A stretch of 64,000 bases of DNA from Malus domestica (taxonomy: Eukaryota > Streptophyta > Magnoliopsida > Rosales > Rosaceae): NCBI RefSeq assembly GCF_042453785.1, contig NC_091671.1:39261001-39325000 (forward strand), in the 5' to 3' direction. How positions within the stretch are numbered: position 1 is the first letter of the stretch; each line of letters begins with the position of its first letter. Made by a program: the position numbers and the translations under genes. Shown one piece after another: positions 34,244 to 46,258 of this stretch. Under the pieces are notes generated by a model. That model was not told where the DNA came from and made no database searches. It saw nothing but the letters and a program-made list of their open reading frames with translations.

Positions 34244-35871
34244 GAGATTAATCTGTTTAACTTTTGGTTTGATGGGTTTTGCTGATTGAAAATAATAAGG
34301 GTGGTGTTGGTGAATGCTAGCTGGGAGGGAAGTACATATATGATATTTCTAATTAATGTGTGTGCATGAAGGATTTCGCTACGCTCAGGAAGTGCATGCG
34401 CTTACATGCATGCACGACTGATGTTAGCAGCCTCTCTTAATGTAACGTATAATAAGTTTATTCTATTTTATTATTGTTTTCTCTCTATTCTAATCTTTAA
34501 ATCTGGTTATATATGTAATGCTTCAGTTGGTTTTGTTTACCATTGAATTAAGATTGCAAGTTACTAGTTGATTTTACTTAATTTGCACATTTAAATTGAC
34601 TTGCAAATTCTAATTATGGTTGGCAACAAGTTATATTATCGTTTTTTTTTTTAAAGTTGGGGACTATTAAAGAGCATTTATCACTACACTTACTGTTATT
34701 GAGAATCAAAATTTAAGATTTCTCATTTACAAGTTAAAAAAAAAAAAAAATCACTAAACTGTAATGTCAATGGCTGAAATGACACCAAAGATGAGAGAAA
34801 TTTTTCAATGTGCCTAGAACATAGGATGGTACGCCATATGTTATTGTACAAGTCTAGGAAAGATTTTTTTTTTCAAGTGTTTCTTCACTTATATAATGAT
34901 ATATGGTGTATGTGTCTGTATTCCAGACACAATAAAAGTCTCTCCAAAGACGGAAGATATCTTAAGCAACGTCGACCTATGGGAAAAGAAAGTTATTTTC
35001 CTTTCTTTATACCCTAGCTTTTCATTCATATTATTCCCCACAAAACACTTAAAATGTGAACAAAATGTTCGTTCACATTAACAAAACTAAAAAATTTGAG
35101 TTGTTCTTCACAGTAAACTACTTGAACTAAGTATTGGTATTAATTAAGTTTCCACCGTGATCTCGGCTCACAAGCAAGCAAAAGTATGATTCTTTCAAAG
35201 CTTTTTCAGAGATTCCTTTAATCACAAAAAGATTTAGTTTGTTAGTCGATCATATTTCCACATAAATACATATAGACACATATGCCCATCTCGGATGTTT
35301 CATTTACTTCTCAAAATCTCAAGTTAATTTCGAGACATCAACTCATTACGCTAACTCTTGGTTTCATAATGATGCGACAATGTTTCATTTGATTTTTATT
35401 TGGGTGGAGAAATGACAAATTCTTAGTTATCACAATTGGTCGTATTATCTCACACATTTCTCAATTCCTCGTTACATGATAAGAGAGATAATAATGGGCG
35501 ATAATACTCCTTGTAACATGGAATGGAAGATCTTCTATCCTAGGAGAGATTTTTGTGTGGGAAAGCACGTGCCGCATCACATGTCTATTGAAGACACACA
35601 AAATGAGGACCCCTTGAATGCAAAGGTCCCTTTATGTGTGTCTTCGAAAGATCTTTGACATGACACGAGCTTCCCCTACACAAAATTTTTTCTTATGTTG
35701 GACGTTATAAGAAACTGAAGTTGGTGACCAAAATTTGATGTAATAAGTTGGTGTTTCTAGTAATGTAGTATTGCTGTATATATATGCATGCATGCATGCA
35801 TTATTGCTTGCTTTCTTATAGTGGTACTTTTTAGATTCTAATTTCCGTAGAAAATAGAAAATTTTCATTAT

Positions 35872-36015
35872 GACGGGAACATGGGTGATACACCACGTAT
35901 TTTTATATAAATTGTGAGAAATTTTATTTTTTAAGTTATTAACTTTTTAACACATATATCACACAATTTGTTTAATGACACGTGATGTACTACCCCGTGT
36001 GCCGGTCAGAATCTC
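35872..36015. repeat. fold-back MITE, family B
   Basis: Left ends in TGATACACCACGT; the right in reverse complement has CGGGGTAGTACATCACGTG. The A/T core has GTTATTAACTTTTTAACACA, the mirror image of the core of the next copy. Confidence 0.75.
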
Positions 36016-36065
36016 TAGTAGAAAATAGTGTCTCCTAAAGTGATTGAGAATATGATCCCAAATCG

Positions 36066-36236
36066 TGAGAGATTTTTCAATGTGACCGGTACACGAGGTG
36101 GTACACCACATGTCACTATACAAATTGTGGGATATGTGTGCTAAAAAGTTAATAACTTAAAAAATAAAATTTTCCACCACTCATATTAAAACACATGATG
36201 TACCACTTGTGTTCCGGTCACAATTAAAAATTTCAC
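36066..36236. repeat. fold-back MITE, family B
   Basis: Left GAGATTTTTCAATGTGACCG. Right in reverse complement GAAATTTTTAATTGTGACCG. It lies about 50 bp from the previous copy in opposite orientation. Confidence 0.8.
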
Positions 36237-36386
36237 CCAGATCATAATGTCACAAAAAATCGACAAATCAAGTACTTTACGTGAAAAATGAAGAACTATC
36301 TTGGATTCTTAACCCAACCACCTTCTCCGCTCTCTGGAAAATCACACTAATTTTTCAAAACTCGATCACATATTTATATTTACTTG

Positions 36387-36520
36387 ATGGGAAGTAATGG
36401 CAATAATCCTCCTGCACCTGCATCAGTTCAAAGGGAGCGTGTGAGAAAGTCTTCATCGCCATCACAGTTAGTCCTGCATTTTGAACACTTCGCCCAATCA
36501 CACATTATTCACAAGGTGGT
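36387..36520 (+). pseudogene. truncated tandem copy of the 33587 gene
   Basis: Starts ATGGGAAGTAATGGCAATAA, parallel to the ATG of the intact gene, and keeps CCATCACAGTT and GTCCTGCATTT. It has small indels that shift the frame and a TGA where the intact gene has CGA. Similarity ends at CACAAGG, where MCM2-like sequence begins soon after. Confidence 0.85.
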
Positions 36521-36595
36521 CACTGGCATACCACATTGTATATGAAATATATTCACTAGTATGTTGTATCCGTTGGGTTTAACTTTCATGTGTAG

Positions 36596-37059
36596 TATGA
36601 CAATGACGAGGAGGATGACGAGTGCGGATTTGAAATGTATGAAGTTAAGGATACATTGCGGGAGTGGGTTACTAGAGATGATTTGCAGTGATTTATATTA
36701 GCAATTCAAGCGATTTTTACTCACCAAAGAGTTATCGCAAAACAATGATCATCTTCACGATATACAATATGTCCACCTTATTCATGACCTGGTTTCAGAT
36801 AAAGATAATATAATTATTTTAGAGTGTCAATATCAGTTCATTTTTTTTTCTTATTTAAAGCGGTCAGTTTATCCTCTCTTTTTTTTTCTTGTAATTTGTA
36901 GCCAATAAGTGTAATCTTGAGTTAAAATTCGTCCAATTCCTACAACGTTATCCAACTGTTGCCATTTGGATTGTTGATTCCCCAAACCCTGTCCTGCAAG
37001 TCATGGAACATGTTGCCAACAACGTTGTGTTTACTTTGCACCCAAGCTACAAAAATGTC
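36596..37059 (+). pseudogene. MCM2 gene fragment with introns
   Basis: Translates in pieces to the N-terminal domain of the replicative helicase subunit MCM2: GFEMYEVKDTLREWVTRDDL (36630-36690), QYVHLIHDLVS (about 36765), then after an intron ending TTTGTAG (36901) NKCNLELKFVQFLQ, AIWIVDSP and VMEHVANNVVFTLHPSYKNV. Intron borders survive, so it is not a processed copy. Stops and gaps between pieces and the lack of any ATPase domain show it is dead. The fragment is cut after the SYKNV codons by a retroposon and resumes at 39121-39160. Confidence 0.82.
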
Positions 37060-37908
37060 AAAAAAAGCAAGAAGCTTCTCTCTCCTCCACTGAGAGACCT
37101 TTTCTCCTATTGTGAGAATCTTTCTCACCTAAGTGTGAGTGATGATCTTCTCGTTAAATCAGCGTTATTGCCGGCCCTAGTTGTGGCTAGGGTCGGTGGT
37201 AGTCCCATGTTTTTTTCTTTCTTTTTCTTTTCTTTTTGCTCTCCCTGTTGTCTACACTTTCCACCATCCCTGCAAATCACGATTTCCTCATTCGAAGTCA
37301 TTCCTTGCTTTTGATCAAACCATCTCGAACTCCAATACCCAATCATCCACTCGCTCAATCTGCTTCGATTCATCCCCTTCCATTCTCTTCCATCCACCTC
37401 CCTTAATCTTTTTCATCAATTGGATCCTTCATCTCTCTGACCATCCCAAATTCTGATCAATTTCCACATGTTTTCAACGCGATATGTCACGGATCTACGG
37501 AAGGGTGTGTAGAGTTTCGGCTCAGGAGTTCGCACCACCACCTTTGTTGGCCCTTGTTGGTCTTTCCCAATGTTCGCCCTTGGTGGCAATGTTGCTTGCT
37601 CCCTCGCGGGCTTCCTTAACTTCGTGGAGACATTTGGTATGGTGGTCCCTGGAGATTGAGGAAGCCTTCTTCTTCATCAATTTTTGGGTTCTTGCAGGCA
37701 GGATCTTTGGCGACGGTGATAAGCGACGAATTGTGGAGATCGTTATTTGGTTTTCTAGTGGCGGTTGTTGCAGGCGCATGAGAAGCAACAGACCTTGTCC
37801 TCTATGTTGTGTTGGCCTTTTTTTGTGTTAAGCTTGTATTTAGACCTTTGTTTGTACTTATTGTAGGTTGGTAATGAAATTTACCTGTTTTATCAAAGAA
37901 AAAAATAA
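37060..37908 (+). mobile_element. non-LTR retroposon with A-rich tail
   Basis: Flanked by a perfect 16-bp direct repeat AAGCTACAAAAATGTC (37044-37059 and 39121-39136), once the later MITE insertion is removed. Ends in AAAGAAAAAAATAA after TAATGAAATTTACCTGTTTT, a LINE-like 3' end. The 849-bp body has open stretches (for example 37484-37831) but no reverse transcriptase. Either a 5'-truncated LINE or a retroposed transcript; I cannot tell which. Confidence 0.75.
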
Positions 37909-39111
37909 GGGTAAATTACACTTTCATACCTCAGGTTTGGGGTCTATTTCAATTCCTTACAACATCTTCAAAACATTTCACTTTCATACCTCAAGTACTA
38001 TTTTATTTCAAAATAATACATCCGTTACATTTTTCATCCATTGATCCGTTAAGTGCTGACGTAACTGTCAACATGGCACACCACGTGGCAAAAATAATAA
38101 TTTTTTAATTAAAAAAAACACCTGAAAAAAGAATTAAAAAAAAAACAACTGAAACCTAGCTCCCCCGCAAACAAACCTAGAAACCTTAAACCCCCATCCC
38201 CACCCACCCCCCCCCCCCCCCGGAACCCACCTCCCTCTCCTCCACCCTCTTCACCTCCCAGCAAACCCCAACCCCATCCCTACCTTCCCCGAGTCCTTTC
38301 TCCTCTTCACCCCCACCCTCCCTTCTCTAATCTACAACCCCACCCACCCATAGCAAACCTAACTCCATCCAGACCACCACTAACCAAGCACCCAAAAAAA
38401 TTCAAAATTTGAAGGACAAAATTAAATGCATACCTCGTTGTCGGAGCCGACCGACTTGCCGACGAGCACGGATGGGGGAGGGAGAAGAGGGTGGGTGTTG
38501 CAGATGGTAAAGGTCGGGTTCTGGGCGAGGTGGGTCGCCCGGGTCGGGATTTGGGTTCTGGGTGAGGTTGGACGTAAGGAGTTGGGTCGTGCGAGGAAGG
38601 GGGAAGGTCGGACACAGGGAGTTAGGTCACCCGGGGGGGGAAGAGGGTGAGGTCTCTTGGGTGGAGGGGGAGGTTGGGGGTGCGGGCAGTAGGAGGGTGA
38701 GGTCTCTTGGGTGGGGGGGGGGTGTGGGCGGAATGAGGGTCGAGGTTTTGGCTCAGGTGGGTCGTCCAGAGGAAGGGGGAAGACGAGCTGGGCGGGTGTG
38801 GGTGGGGATAAAGGGTTTTGGGTTTGTTTTGGGGGGGGGGGGTGCGGGGAGGTGGGATGGGTTTCTTTTTCTTTTTTTTTGAGAAAATTCAAGTTTTTAT
38901 AAAAAAAAATTCCACGTGGCACACATTTGGCAGCCATATGGCAAAAATGTTGCAGGCACGTCAGCATTTAACAGATCAATGGATGGAAAATGTAACAGAT
39001 GTATTATTTTAAAATAAAATAGTACTTAAGGTATAAAAGTGAAACGTTTTGAAGATGTTGTAAGGAATTGAAATAAACTCCAAACCTAATGTATGAAAGT
39101 GTAATTTACCC
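37909..39111. mobile_element. Mutator-like MITE with ~190-bp terminal inverted repeats
   Basis: Starts GGGTAAATTACACTTTCATA and ends, in reverse complement, GGGTAAATTACACTTTCATA. The inverted match runs for about 190 bases on each side, to CACGTGGC. The flanking 9-10-bp duplicate (AAAAAAATAA at 37899-37908 and 39112-39121) fits Mutator-like elements. The inside is C-rich, then G-rich (38160-38880), and yields several long but low-complexity open frames on both strands that I do not regard as genes. Confidence 0.9.
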
Positions 39112-39136
39112 AAAAAAATAAAGCTACAAAAATGTC

Positions 39137-39515
39137 CATCAATGAGAAAATTGATGGGAAAAAGGAAAGAAATTCCATAACACAAATCAAATCATCAAAT
39201 TGTTACTGTTTTGTACTTCAGTAGGGCAAAATAGGCATTTTGTGTTTTCCTTATTTTCATATTGGCCCAAGGACGTTCCGAAATGAGTGATATTCACACA
39301 TCGTTTTTACTTCTCACACACTCCTTATTAATTTATTTCTTTTAATTTTCTTTAATTCATTTAACCTGATAACCAAAAATTAAGAAAGTTTGTGAAAAAT
39401 AAAAAAAAGTGTCGATACCACACCCCCTTCCAAAAATCAAATTTGTCTATCGGGGTCCAAACATATCAATATTTAAGTTAATTTCTTTCAAGTGTCGAAA
39501 CGTTTGCATTCTCGT
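39137..39515. other. intergenic, right end of MCM2 fragment
   Basis: The first bases continue the MCM2 fragment (CATCAATGAGAAAATTGATG). After that AT-rich sequence, then the presumed promoter of ARL2. No other gene seen. Confidence 0.45.
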
Positions 39516-41061
39516 ACTATCTTCAGTTGAGCTCTTCTCCCGTCGATACCTTTACCATTATTTCCCACCTCCTCGATCAGATCCGCCGAGAACCGCCGAC
39601 GTCTCAAATTTCCCAGGTGGGTAAGTTCTCTCTCTCGTTAAAGCTTTAATCTTTGAAACTGATGCTATCAAACCTGCAACAATGGCGACCAATCCACAAT
39701 TCACTCTCCCTCCCGTATGCTCTGATCTCCGCCGTGTTTACCCGATATCGATCCCTACCGTCCATTTTCATCAGATTTCCCGAACACCCTTTTCGATTTT
39801 CATCCCAAACAACTCATAGCAACCCTTCTAGTCCTCTCTGTCTCTCTCTCTCTCTAAACTGCTTATGAGTATACGATTACATCTGGGTTTTGTTTGATTT
39901 TAAATTATATGTGTAAAGTCTTAGACTTTGAGATGACTTTAAATTATATTTGCAATTAGATTTTGTGTTGTGATATTATGATTCTCATGTATCTGTTCTG
40001 CTTTTGTTTGTTACTAAATAGTCCTAATTGAACTACTAGTGAATTTTTAGACTCTGCTTTTTAATCTCAATTGAACAACTTGCGGGTAGAGTTTGTGTTG
40101 TGATATTCTTACGATAGACGTTCCTCCGACCTTCACAAAGCAGGGAGCCTTGTTGGCTTGGGGCCGCTTATGTACCTGAATATAATGTCATATCCTGAAT
40201 ATAATGTGTTTTGAGACCGATGAATCCTTCGCATCACACCATTGCGGTGACTGATAATTTCAAAATGTGTTGTTCTTTTTGCTTGTTTCTTTCCCCTATA
40301 ATGCCATCACTTGCTTAACCTTTACAGCTGAAAAGAGGAATTAGTATAGTAAATGTTTTACATTGTAGCCGATGTTTGCTACAGCATCTTGTTTTCTCCC
40401 TTGGACTTTTTGAATTTCAAACTGAGTTTTGTTACTAATCCAGTATATATGCATCTTGTCTCGTGTTCCTGTGAGCATGTGTGTAAGTGTTTATCTGCAT
40501 GATGTTTACTTGGTAGGCCTCGCCGCCATGATAACTACTTGTTTTTTAGTTTAGCATTTTAGGCTTTTCTTAGCTAACTGAATTTGATCATGAGCATGTG
40601 ATTGTGTTGTCCTAAATACTATGTTCATCACTCCTCATGAAATATTTTCAGCACAAGTGTGCTTCGCGGTAAATAGCATACACTCGAAGTTCCTAGAGTT
40701 TTCTTGTTGTAAAAGGAAAAGTTCATATTTGTGCTTTCTTCGGTAAAACAGAATAATCATGTACGCCAGGCCCTAATCACTTCATACTTCACCTGTTCCT
40801 ACCAGGATTGAGCCGGCAACCACTGCCTACCATCAACAACCGACGACTAAAGTAAGTTTTATTATCCTCCTAATTCTCAGCACGCACGTTAAAGCTTGAA
40901 CTGCCCATGTGCCTTTGTCAATTTAATTTTCTCTAATTTAACAGCTCAGGATTTGAAAGTCTCATTGAAGTTTCAGTTTTGAGAAAAAATTCTCGTTTGG
41001 TTTTTGCTTCAAACCTTGAAGTCTATTTGGAGAAGCTCAATCTGATTTTGTCTGTGAGCAA
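39516..41061 (+). other. predicted 5' UTR exons and introns of ARL2
   Basis: A plausible leader: first exon about 39520-39615 ending TTTCCCAG/gtgggt, second 40805-40851 (after TTCCTACCAG, ending CGACTAAA/gtaagt), third from 40945 (after AATTTAACAG) into the ATG at 41062. No other gene in the 1.5 kb. Splice sites are inferred by eye only. Confidence 0.45.
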
Positions 41062-41619
41062 ATGGGGCTTCTCAGCATTATTCGAAAAATTAAAAGGAAG
41101 GAAAAAGAAATACGGATACTCATGGTCGGGCTTGACAATTCTGGCAAGACTACCATTGTGCTGAGAATTAATGGAGAGGACACCAGCGTTGTCAGTCCCA
41201 CACTCGGTTTCAACATCAAGACCATCATTTACCAAAAGTATACCCTCAACATATGGGATGTCGGGGGCCAGAAAACAATAAGATCGTACTGGAGAAACTA
41301 TTTCGAGCAAACTGATGGTCTGGTATGGGTAGTTGACAGTTCAGATCTTAGAAGGCTAGAAGACTGCAAAGCGGAGCTCGACAATCTTTTGAAGGAGGAG
41401 AGGCTTTCTGGATCATCCTTGTTGATACTAGCAAACAAGCAGGACATAAAAGGTGCCCTTGCTCCGGAAGAAATTGCTAAGGTTTTGAACTTGGAGGCCA
41501 TGGATAAAACTCGGCATTGGCAAATTGTCGGCTGCAGTGCATTCACCGGTGAGGGACTGCTTGAAGGATTCGATTGGTTGGTCCAAGACATTGCCTCTCG
41601 GATCTATGTTCTTGACTAG
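41062..41619 (+). CDS. ARL2: ADP-ribosylation factor-like 2 GTPase (TITAN5/HALLIMASCH type)
   Basis: Small GTPase that works with tubulin folding cofactors; in Arabidopsis loss of TITAN5 gives giant endosperm nuclei and arrested embryos. One uninterrupted exon, 185 aa, the standard length. N-terminus [16 protein letters not shown] (Gly2 present, though ARL2 is generally not myristoylated), P-loop GLDNSGKT, switch [12 protein letters not shown]3 WDVGGQ, G4 NKQD, G5 CSAFTGEGL, ending ASRIYVLD. Close to full identity with plant ARL2. No frame damage. The lack of any coding intron is worth checking against other copies. Two 5' UTR introns seem to precede it. Confidence 0.97.
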   Translation: MGLLSIIRKIKRKEKEIRILMVGLDNSGKTTIVLRINGEDTSVVSPTLGFNIKTIIYQKYTLNIWDVGGQKTIRSYWRNYFEQTDGLVWVVDSSDLRRLEDCKAELDNLLKEERLSGSSLLILANKQDIKGALAPEEIAKVLNLEAMDKTRHWQIVGCSAFTGEGLLEGFDWLVQDIASRIYVLD

Positions 41620-41924
41620 TGGCAATTTTAAGTCACTGGAAGGCAATGGACGTCACAATCCATGGATTGGCAGAATATGTTTTTTCGATTTCGTTTAGCA
41701 ACAGAAGAACCTGAACGGAAACTTGAAGTGCTTCAAAAAAGAAGGTGCTCGGAAAGCAACAGCAGGACCGTTCTGTAATGAATGACGCGAAAACAAGCTA
41801 TGTTTACATTTATATTATGTTGACAAGAACTTTCATATGTAGTTATGAACCGGAATGACGTATTGGCCCGTTTGGGATTGTTTCTAACTAAGAGTGTTTA
41901 CGAGTACAAGTGTTTCCTATGGAA

Positions 41925-42665
41925 TTAGTCAATGAGACGATGTTGTGTAGTGGTTCAAACAAGTGGTTAATGTCGTTTAAATTACTAACTAGTTAGCGCT
42001 AGAGTGAGTGTTTCTTGTAAAATTAGTGAATGAAACGATGTGTATTTTAAGTCAATGAGACGACGTTGTGTAGTAGTTCAGCTGAGTGACTAGTGTCGTA
42101 TTAACTTATTAACTAGTTAGCATTTGAGCGATAGTGTTTTGTTTAAAATTAGTCAATATTCTAGTCAATGAGACAACGATCTATAGTAGTTCAAACAAGT
42201 GGTTAGTGTCGTATTAACTGGTTAGCGCTAGAGCGAGAGTGTTTCTTATAAAATTAGTCGGGTGTATTTTAGTCAATGAGACGATGTTATGTAGGAATCT
42301 GAATCCTCTTTGTGAGGATTTCGGGGATCCGTGAATCATATTCGTTCATCGTACATCGTGCGGTCAGAATTATTTTAAATATTTTATTTAAAATTAAACA
42401 CAAACAATACTTGACAAAAATTGACCGTACTATGTAAGATGAACAGACACGATTCACAGATCCCCAAGATCCCCACCAAAAAGATTCGGAGAGGATCCTG
42501 TTGGGTTGTGTAGTAGTTCAAACAGGAAGTTAGTGTCGTTTTAATTTATTAACTGGTTAGAGCTTGAGCGAGAATGTTTCCTTTAAAATTAGTCAATGAG
42601 ACGATGTGTATTTGTAATTTAAATGGGTGATTAATATCGTGTTAACTTATTAACCAGTTAGCTTT
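41925..42665. repeat. tandem repeat array, about five diverged units of 100-120 bp
   Basis: Units share AATTAGTCAATGAGACGA, TTGTGTAGTAGTTCAAACA, GTTAGTGTCGT and TTATTAACTGGTTAGCGC. Unit order is preserved but length varies by internal loss. A 205-bp fold-back MITE (42296-42500) interrupts the fourth unit. Non-coding. Confidence 0.85.
42296..42500. mobile_element. fold-back MITE inside the tandem array
   Basis: Left AATCCTCTTTGTGAGGATTT, GGGGATCCGTGAATC. Right in reverse complement GGATCCTCTCCGAATC, then GGGGATCTGTGAATCG. Pairing continues through GTTCATC.TACAT.GT.CGGTCA. Confidence 0.85.
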
Positions 42666-44193
42666 TTAGCGATTATTATATCTTAACTTAAATATGTTTG
42701 ACGGTATGGAGATGAATAATATGTTAATATGACCAAACCAACCAACCGACCGACATGACATTCCAACACTAAAAGGTCATTTGGGCAGGCTCTTATGGGC
42801 TTTTAACAATGATTTACGAGAACATGATCAGATTTTTCTCTTTGGCCCACTCTGTTTGTTGCTTCATAAATCATAATAAAATAGTGGACCCCCATCTTGT
42901 TGTATAGTGCGCGAAGAAGCTTCCATAGTCTTCTCTAAAGAAAGAGATATTTTTCAGTACGTTGAAAATACGAAATGATATATTACGTGTTAAATATACA
43001 AGTGGTAAGATAATGAGGGGTAGGGTCTAATGTGGACGGTCAAATATGGAGTTGTCATTGTGGGTTCACTCAAGCAAAATTTACGAGAAGTGGTTTCTGC
43101 ACACTCTTTATATTTTTATTATAGTTTAATATATTTTTGATATTTGTATTGAACAAATTAAAAGAAAATAAAAAGACATCACATCATATTACATGCAGTT
43201 GATGAGTTTATCTTTTAGGACGTCATATTATGAATAAAACATGTATCGTGTACGTGATAAATTGCTCTAGTGATTGAGACCCCTTAAACTTACTGCGTCT
43301 AAAGTTTAAACGTTTTTCCTCATAACTTAGTCACGTGACGGTATTACGGTCAAAGGAGGCAATGGAAATAGGTCTTCGAATTTGTCAATTGTCATGCTTT
43401 GAATCCCTTTCGTGGCGGCATAGACAATACATTCTTCTTAGTTCCATTGCATTTGTTTAATCTTGGATGACACCTTCACCTACCAAATTCGACTCACCAA
43501 TTAATCAATTTGACTGTATTCGTTTTCTTCTCTAAATTTGATTTTTATAATCATAAATTTCTCTTTTTTGCTTTCCAAATTTTGAATTATTTCGTTGACT
43601 ACTGTGCATAGCCTTGCGAAAGAAGCTACTTCGAAAGTTCTTTTTGTCTCAGGTTCACGTGCATGCGCATAATGGTATATATTCCATATGCCATATCTCT
43701 CTTAAATATTGAAAACTCCCACACTATAATACGATTGGATTCATTTTTTTAATCGTTAATCATACCGTTGTGCGATATTATAATCTCGTTTATCTATTAA
43801 TATAGCGGTGCAGACAATGTTCAAGTTAGCCTTAATTTCTAATTTTACTAGTTGTTGGTTCAAGTAAGTCTCATAATTATACTTCATGATATCCTTTTTG
43901 AGAACTGTAAGTTTTCTTTACGTTATGAATAAACAACTATCATGTCTTCTAAAAGGATTTAAATTTTTTAAAAATCTCATTTATTTATTTATACATCTTC
44001 TATTTCAGGCGGAATCAGAATTTTTTAGGACAATAGTATTATCAACTGAGGTCTCATATTCAGCTTCTTATATAAATCCAAGGCCAACGCATTCTAAGCA
44101 AATGCTGTTGGTTCTCTCTCCAACATTATTTAAGCAAGATACGCATCCCATGTACATATTTGACTCTTGACGCACACATATATAAGATTTTTT
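42666..44193. other. intergenic, no gene seen
   Basis: AT-rich. The open stretch 43886-44170 has no recognisable domain and no start context, and I regard it as chance. No RNA gene or repeat identified. Confidence 0.45.
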
Positions 44194-44518
44194 TAGTTAA
44201 AATGATCCTTGAAATTATCAATTTTTGTCCTGAAGTTTGTCCATTGTCAATTATTTTGGTCATTCTGTGAAAAATATCAGCTAAATAAGAAAAAAAATGA
44301 CAAACTTACTCTCAATTCTTGTCAAATCATTTTGATACATTGTTTATTAAATTGAGTGTATTTTTGTTATTTTGGTCCTTATTTAACAGAGATTTTTTTC
44401 GGAAAGACCAATACGATTGACGATGGACAAACTCATGATTAGTTCTATCGATTTCAAATCTTAAAGACCAAAATAAAAAATTATTTCAATCTCAAAAATT
44501 ATTTTGACTAAAAAAACC
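44194..44518. repeat. fold-back element, about 325 bp
   Basis: Left TTTAGTTAAAATGATCCTTG, AGTTTGTCCATTGTCAAT, TTTTGGTC. Right in reverse complement TTTAGTCAAAATAATTTTTG, AGTTTGTCCATCGTCAAT, TATTGGTC. Inverted over most of its length. Confidence 0.75.
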
Positions 44519-46258
44519 TATATATAACGTATACCCTCAACTATGTATAAAAACATATAAAACGAACATGGCCTTCTATCCCTTGTCTTTTCATTCCTTC
44601 TTTGGGTCAAGCCTAACATACAAGATTATAGGGGTAGCCAATTGACTTTATTGGGGTCATACGATCCTATTCCCCCTCCTTCCTTCCACAACTGATCTCA
44701 TGTTACCAGTATTATATTATATAACACCGGTGTTATGGTAACACATAAGAATTTTCTCACATTTAACTGTTATTTAAAACATTAGCATTCCGAATACTTT
44801 AACAAACGGGAGTGCCGTTCTATCGGGGGTGTTTTCTTTTCAATTGTTCTAGTGGGGGGAAAGAGTAGATTGCTTTGTTGTCTTCAGTCTAGGGCTTGTA
44901 GAGTTCGGCTTATTTTCTATGTCTCAAAACATGTTTTTTCTCGTTTTTTTTTTTTTTTTTGAACAGCCAATATTATCTTACACTATAGAGATGAAAGAGT
45001 TCGCTAAGCCTCACAATAAGCGAGCAATAATATGGTTCATGTTTGCATTTGACGAGAATTGATTATAATATCTCTCATTAGCACTAGATATATTATCGGT
45101 TTTTTCTTTTGAAAAAACCGCTTATTGATTATGTTTAATGTAGTGATGATGGACTATTTGGTCTAACCTGAAAGAGAAAAAGGTATTGCCCTGTGAAAAG
45201 GGGGGAAAAGGCATTTGTTTGCTTCAAATGAAAACTTCATCCATGTTGGCTCATAAATAAATATTGATTAGTTAACTATAATTCTTTGGGCAAATACTTG
45301 ATGTGCATGGCTTCTGTGTTTCCTCTAAAGCGTTCCCTCACCTGCTGAGCCAAGTCAAACATGCGTATGTGAATTAATAATGTCACGAATTATCTAAAGT
45401 ACAAGAGAATCAAATTATCTAAAATAATAGTTAATTAAAAGCTAAATTTATGCATACTGGAGCATAGTCAAGTTTGTCAGTGCAGTGTACTTCACTATTT
45501 GCACCCATGTTTAAATTCAAGTTTAGATAAATTTAGTATAATTACTTATCGTTTGTCAAAGAACAAAAACTAAATCTCAATTTATTATAAAACAAAAAGT
45601 TCAAATAAAAGTGGAGCTATGATATAAAGGGTTTGTTATTCAAGTATTAAGAGTGTTTATTTTGGCACCTGAAGTATCGATCAACCTTCTATTGCTTGTA
45701 CAAGAAAAAGTAAGGGTATATGCTAGGTAGAAAATAAGCTCGTTAGACAACACTTAAGTAATAATTTAATCATCAACAATCACGTTATATAATTTACAAA
45801 ATATGGTTTAAATAGATGGTCACTAGCATTACTATTTTTTTAATGATAAACAAGCAGATTGCTAATTATAAAACCTCATTAGTGGATCTCAATGAACAAA
45901 ATAAATATATGTATTGGTTAATTGGAAATGCTTAAGATTTTGTGAACTTAAGATGTACCTGAAGATATAGTAAGATGTTAGCAGCATTGGAATTTGGATT
46001 GAGAGACAATATTAATCTGAGGTTAATATATATCTATTATGTACATAGTACATACTTAATTACTCTAGCACACATATGTATCCAAAATTAAACAAAATTA
46101 TAGTTATTTGTTCTTTTCTGCGTAGTAAGTTGCACATAAATCAAATTTAGTAGTGCCGAAAAAGCAAATGCTAATGTAGTTTTTATTTTTTTATTTAGAA
46201 AATGTTCTGGTTAGTAGTTTCGTCATGACAGTCTACAATTTCGAATGTTGAAAAGATT
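44519..46258. other. intergenic, AT-rich with repeat fragments
   Basis: No gene. Holds a decayed SINE (44940-45090, minus strand, T run at its left end and GACGAGAATTGA in place of a B box) and MITE family A (45719-45832). Confidence 0.5.
45719..45832. repeat. MITE family A copy
   Basis: Left TATGCTAGGTAGAAAATAAG. Right in reverse complement AATGCTAGTGACCATCTATT. Core shares CACTTAAGTAATAAT and ATCA(A/T)C(C/A)A with 32658-32825. Confidence 0.7.

Larger units (their letters stand above)
34244..36386. other. second unit of a tandem duplication, intergenic part
   Basis: About 34960-36386 matches about 32170-33586: (G/C)(C/A)CCTATGGGAAAAG, TTTCCACA, CTAATTTCC(A/G)TAGAAAATAG, GTGATTGAGAATATGATCCC. 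Two family B MITEs interrupt it (35872-36015 and 36066-36236). 34244-34960 is AT-rich 3' flank with nothing recognised. Confidence 0.7.

Noticed and set aside
37484-37831. 115-aa open frame
   Set aside because: Lies in the retroposon body, matches no family I know, and its minus strand is open too; kept only as part of the retroposon.
38307-39012. Several 60-181-aa open frames on both strands, Pro- or Gly-rich
   Set aside because: They are the two strands of the C-rich/G-rich filling of a Mutator-like MITE; no domain, no start context.
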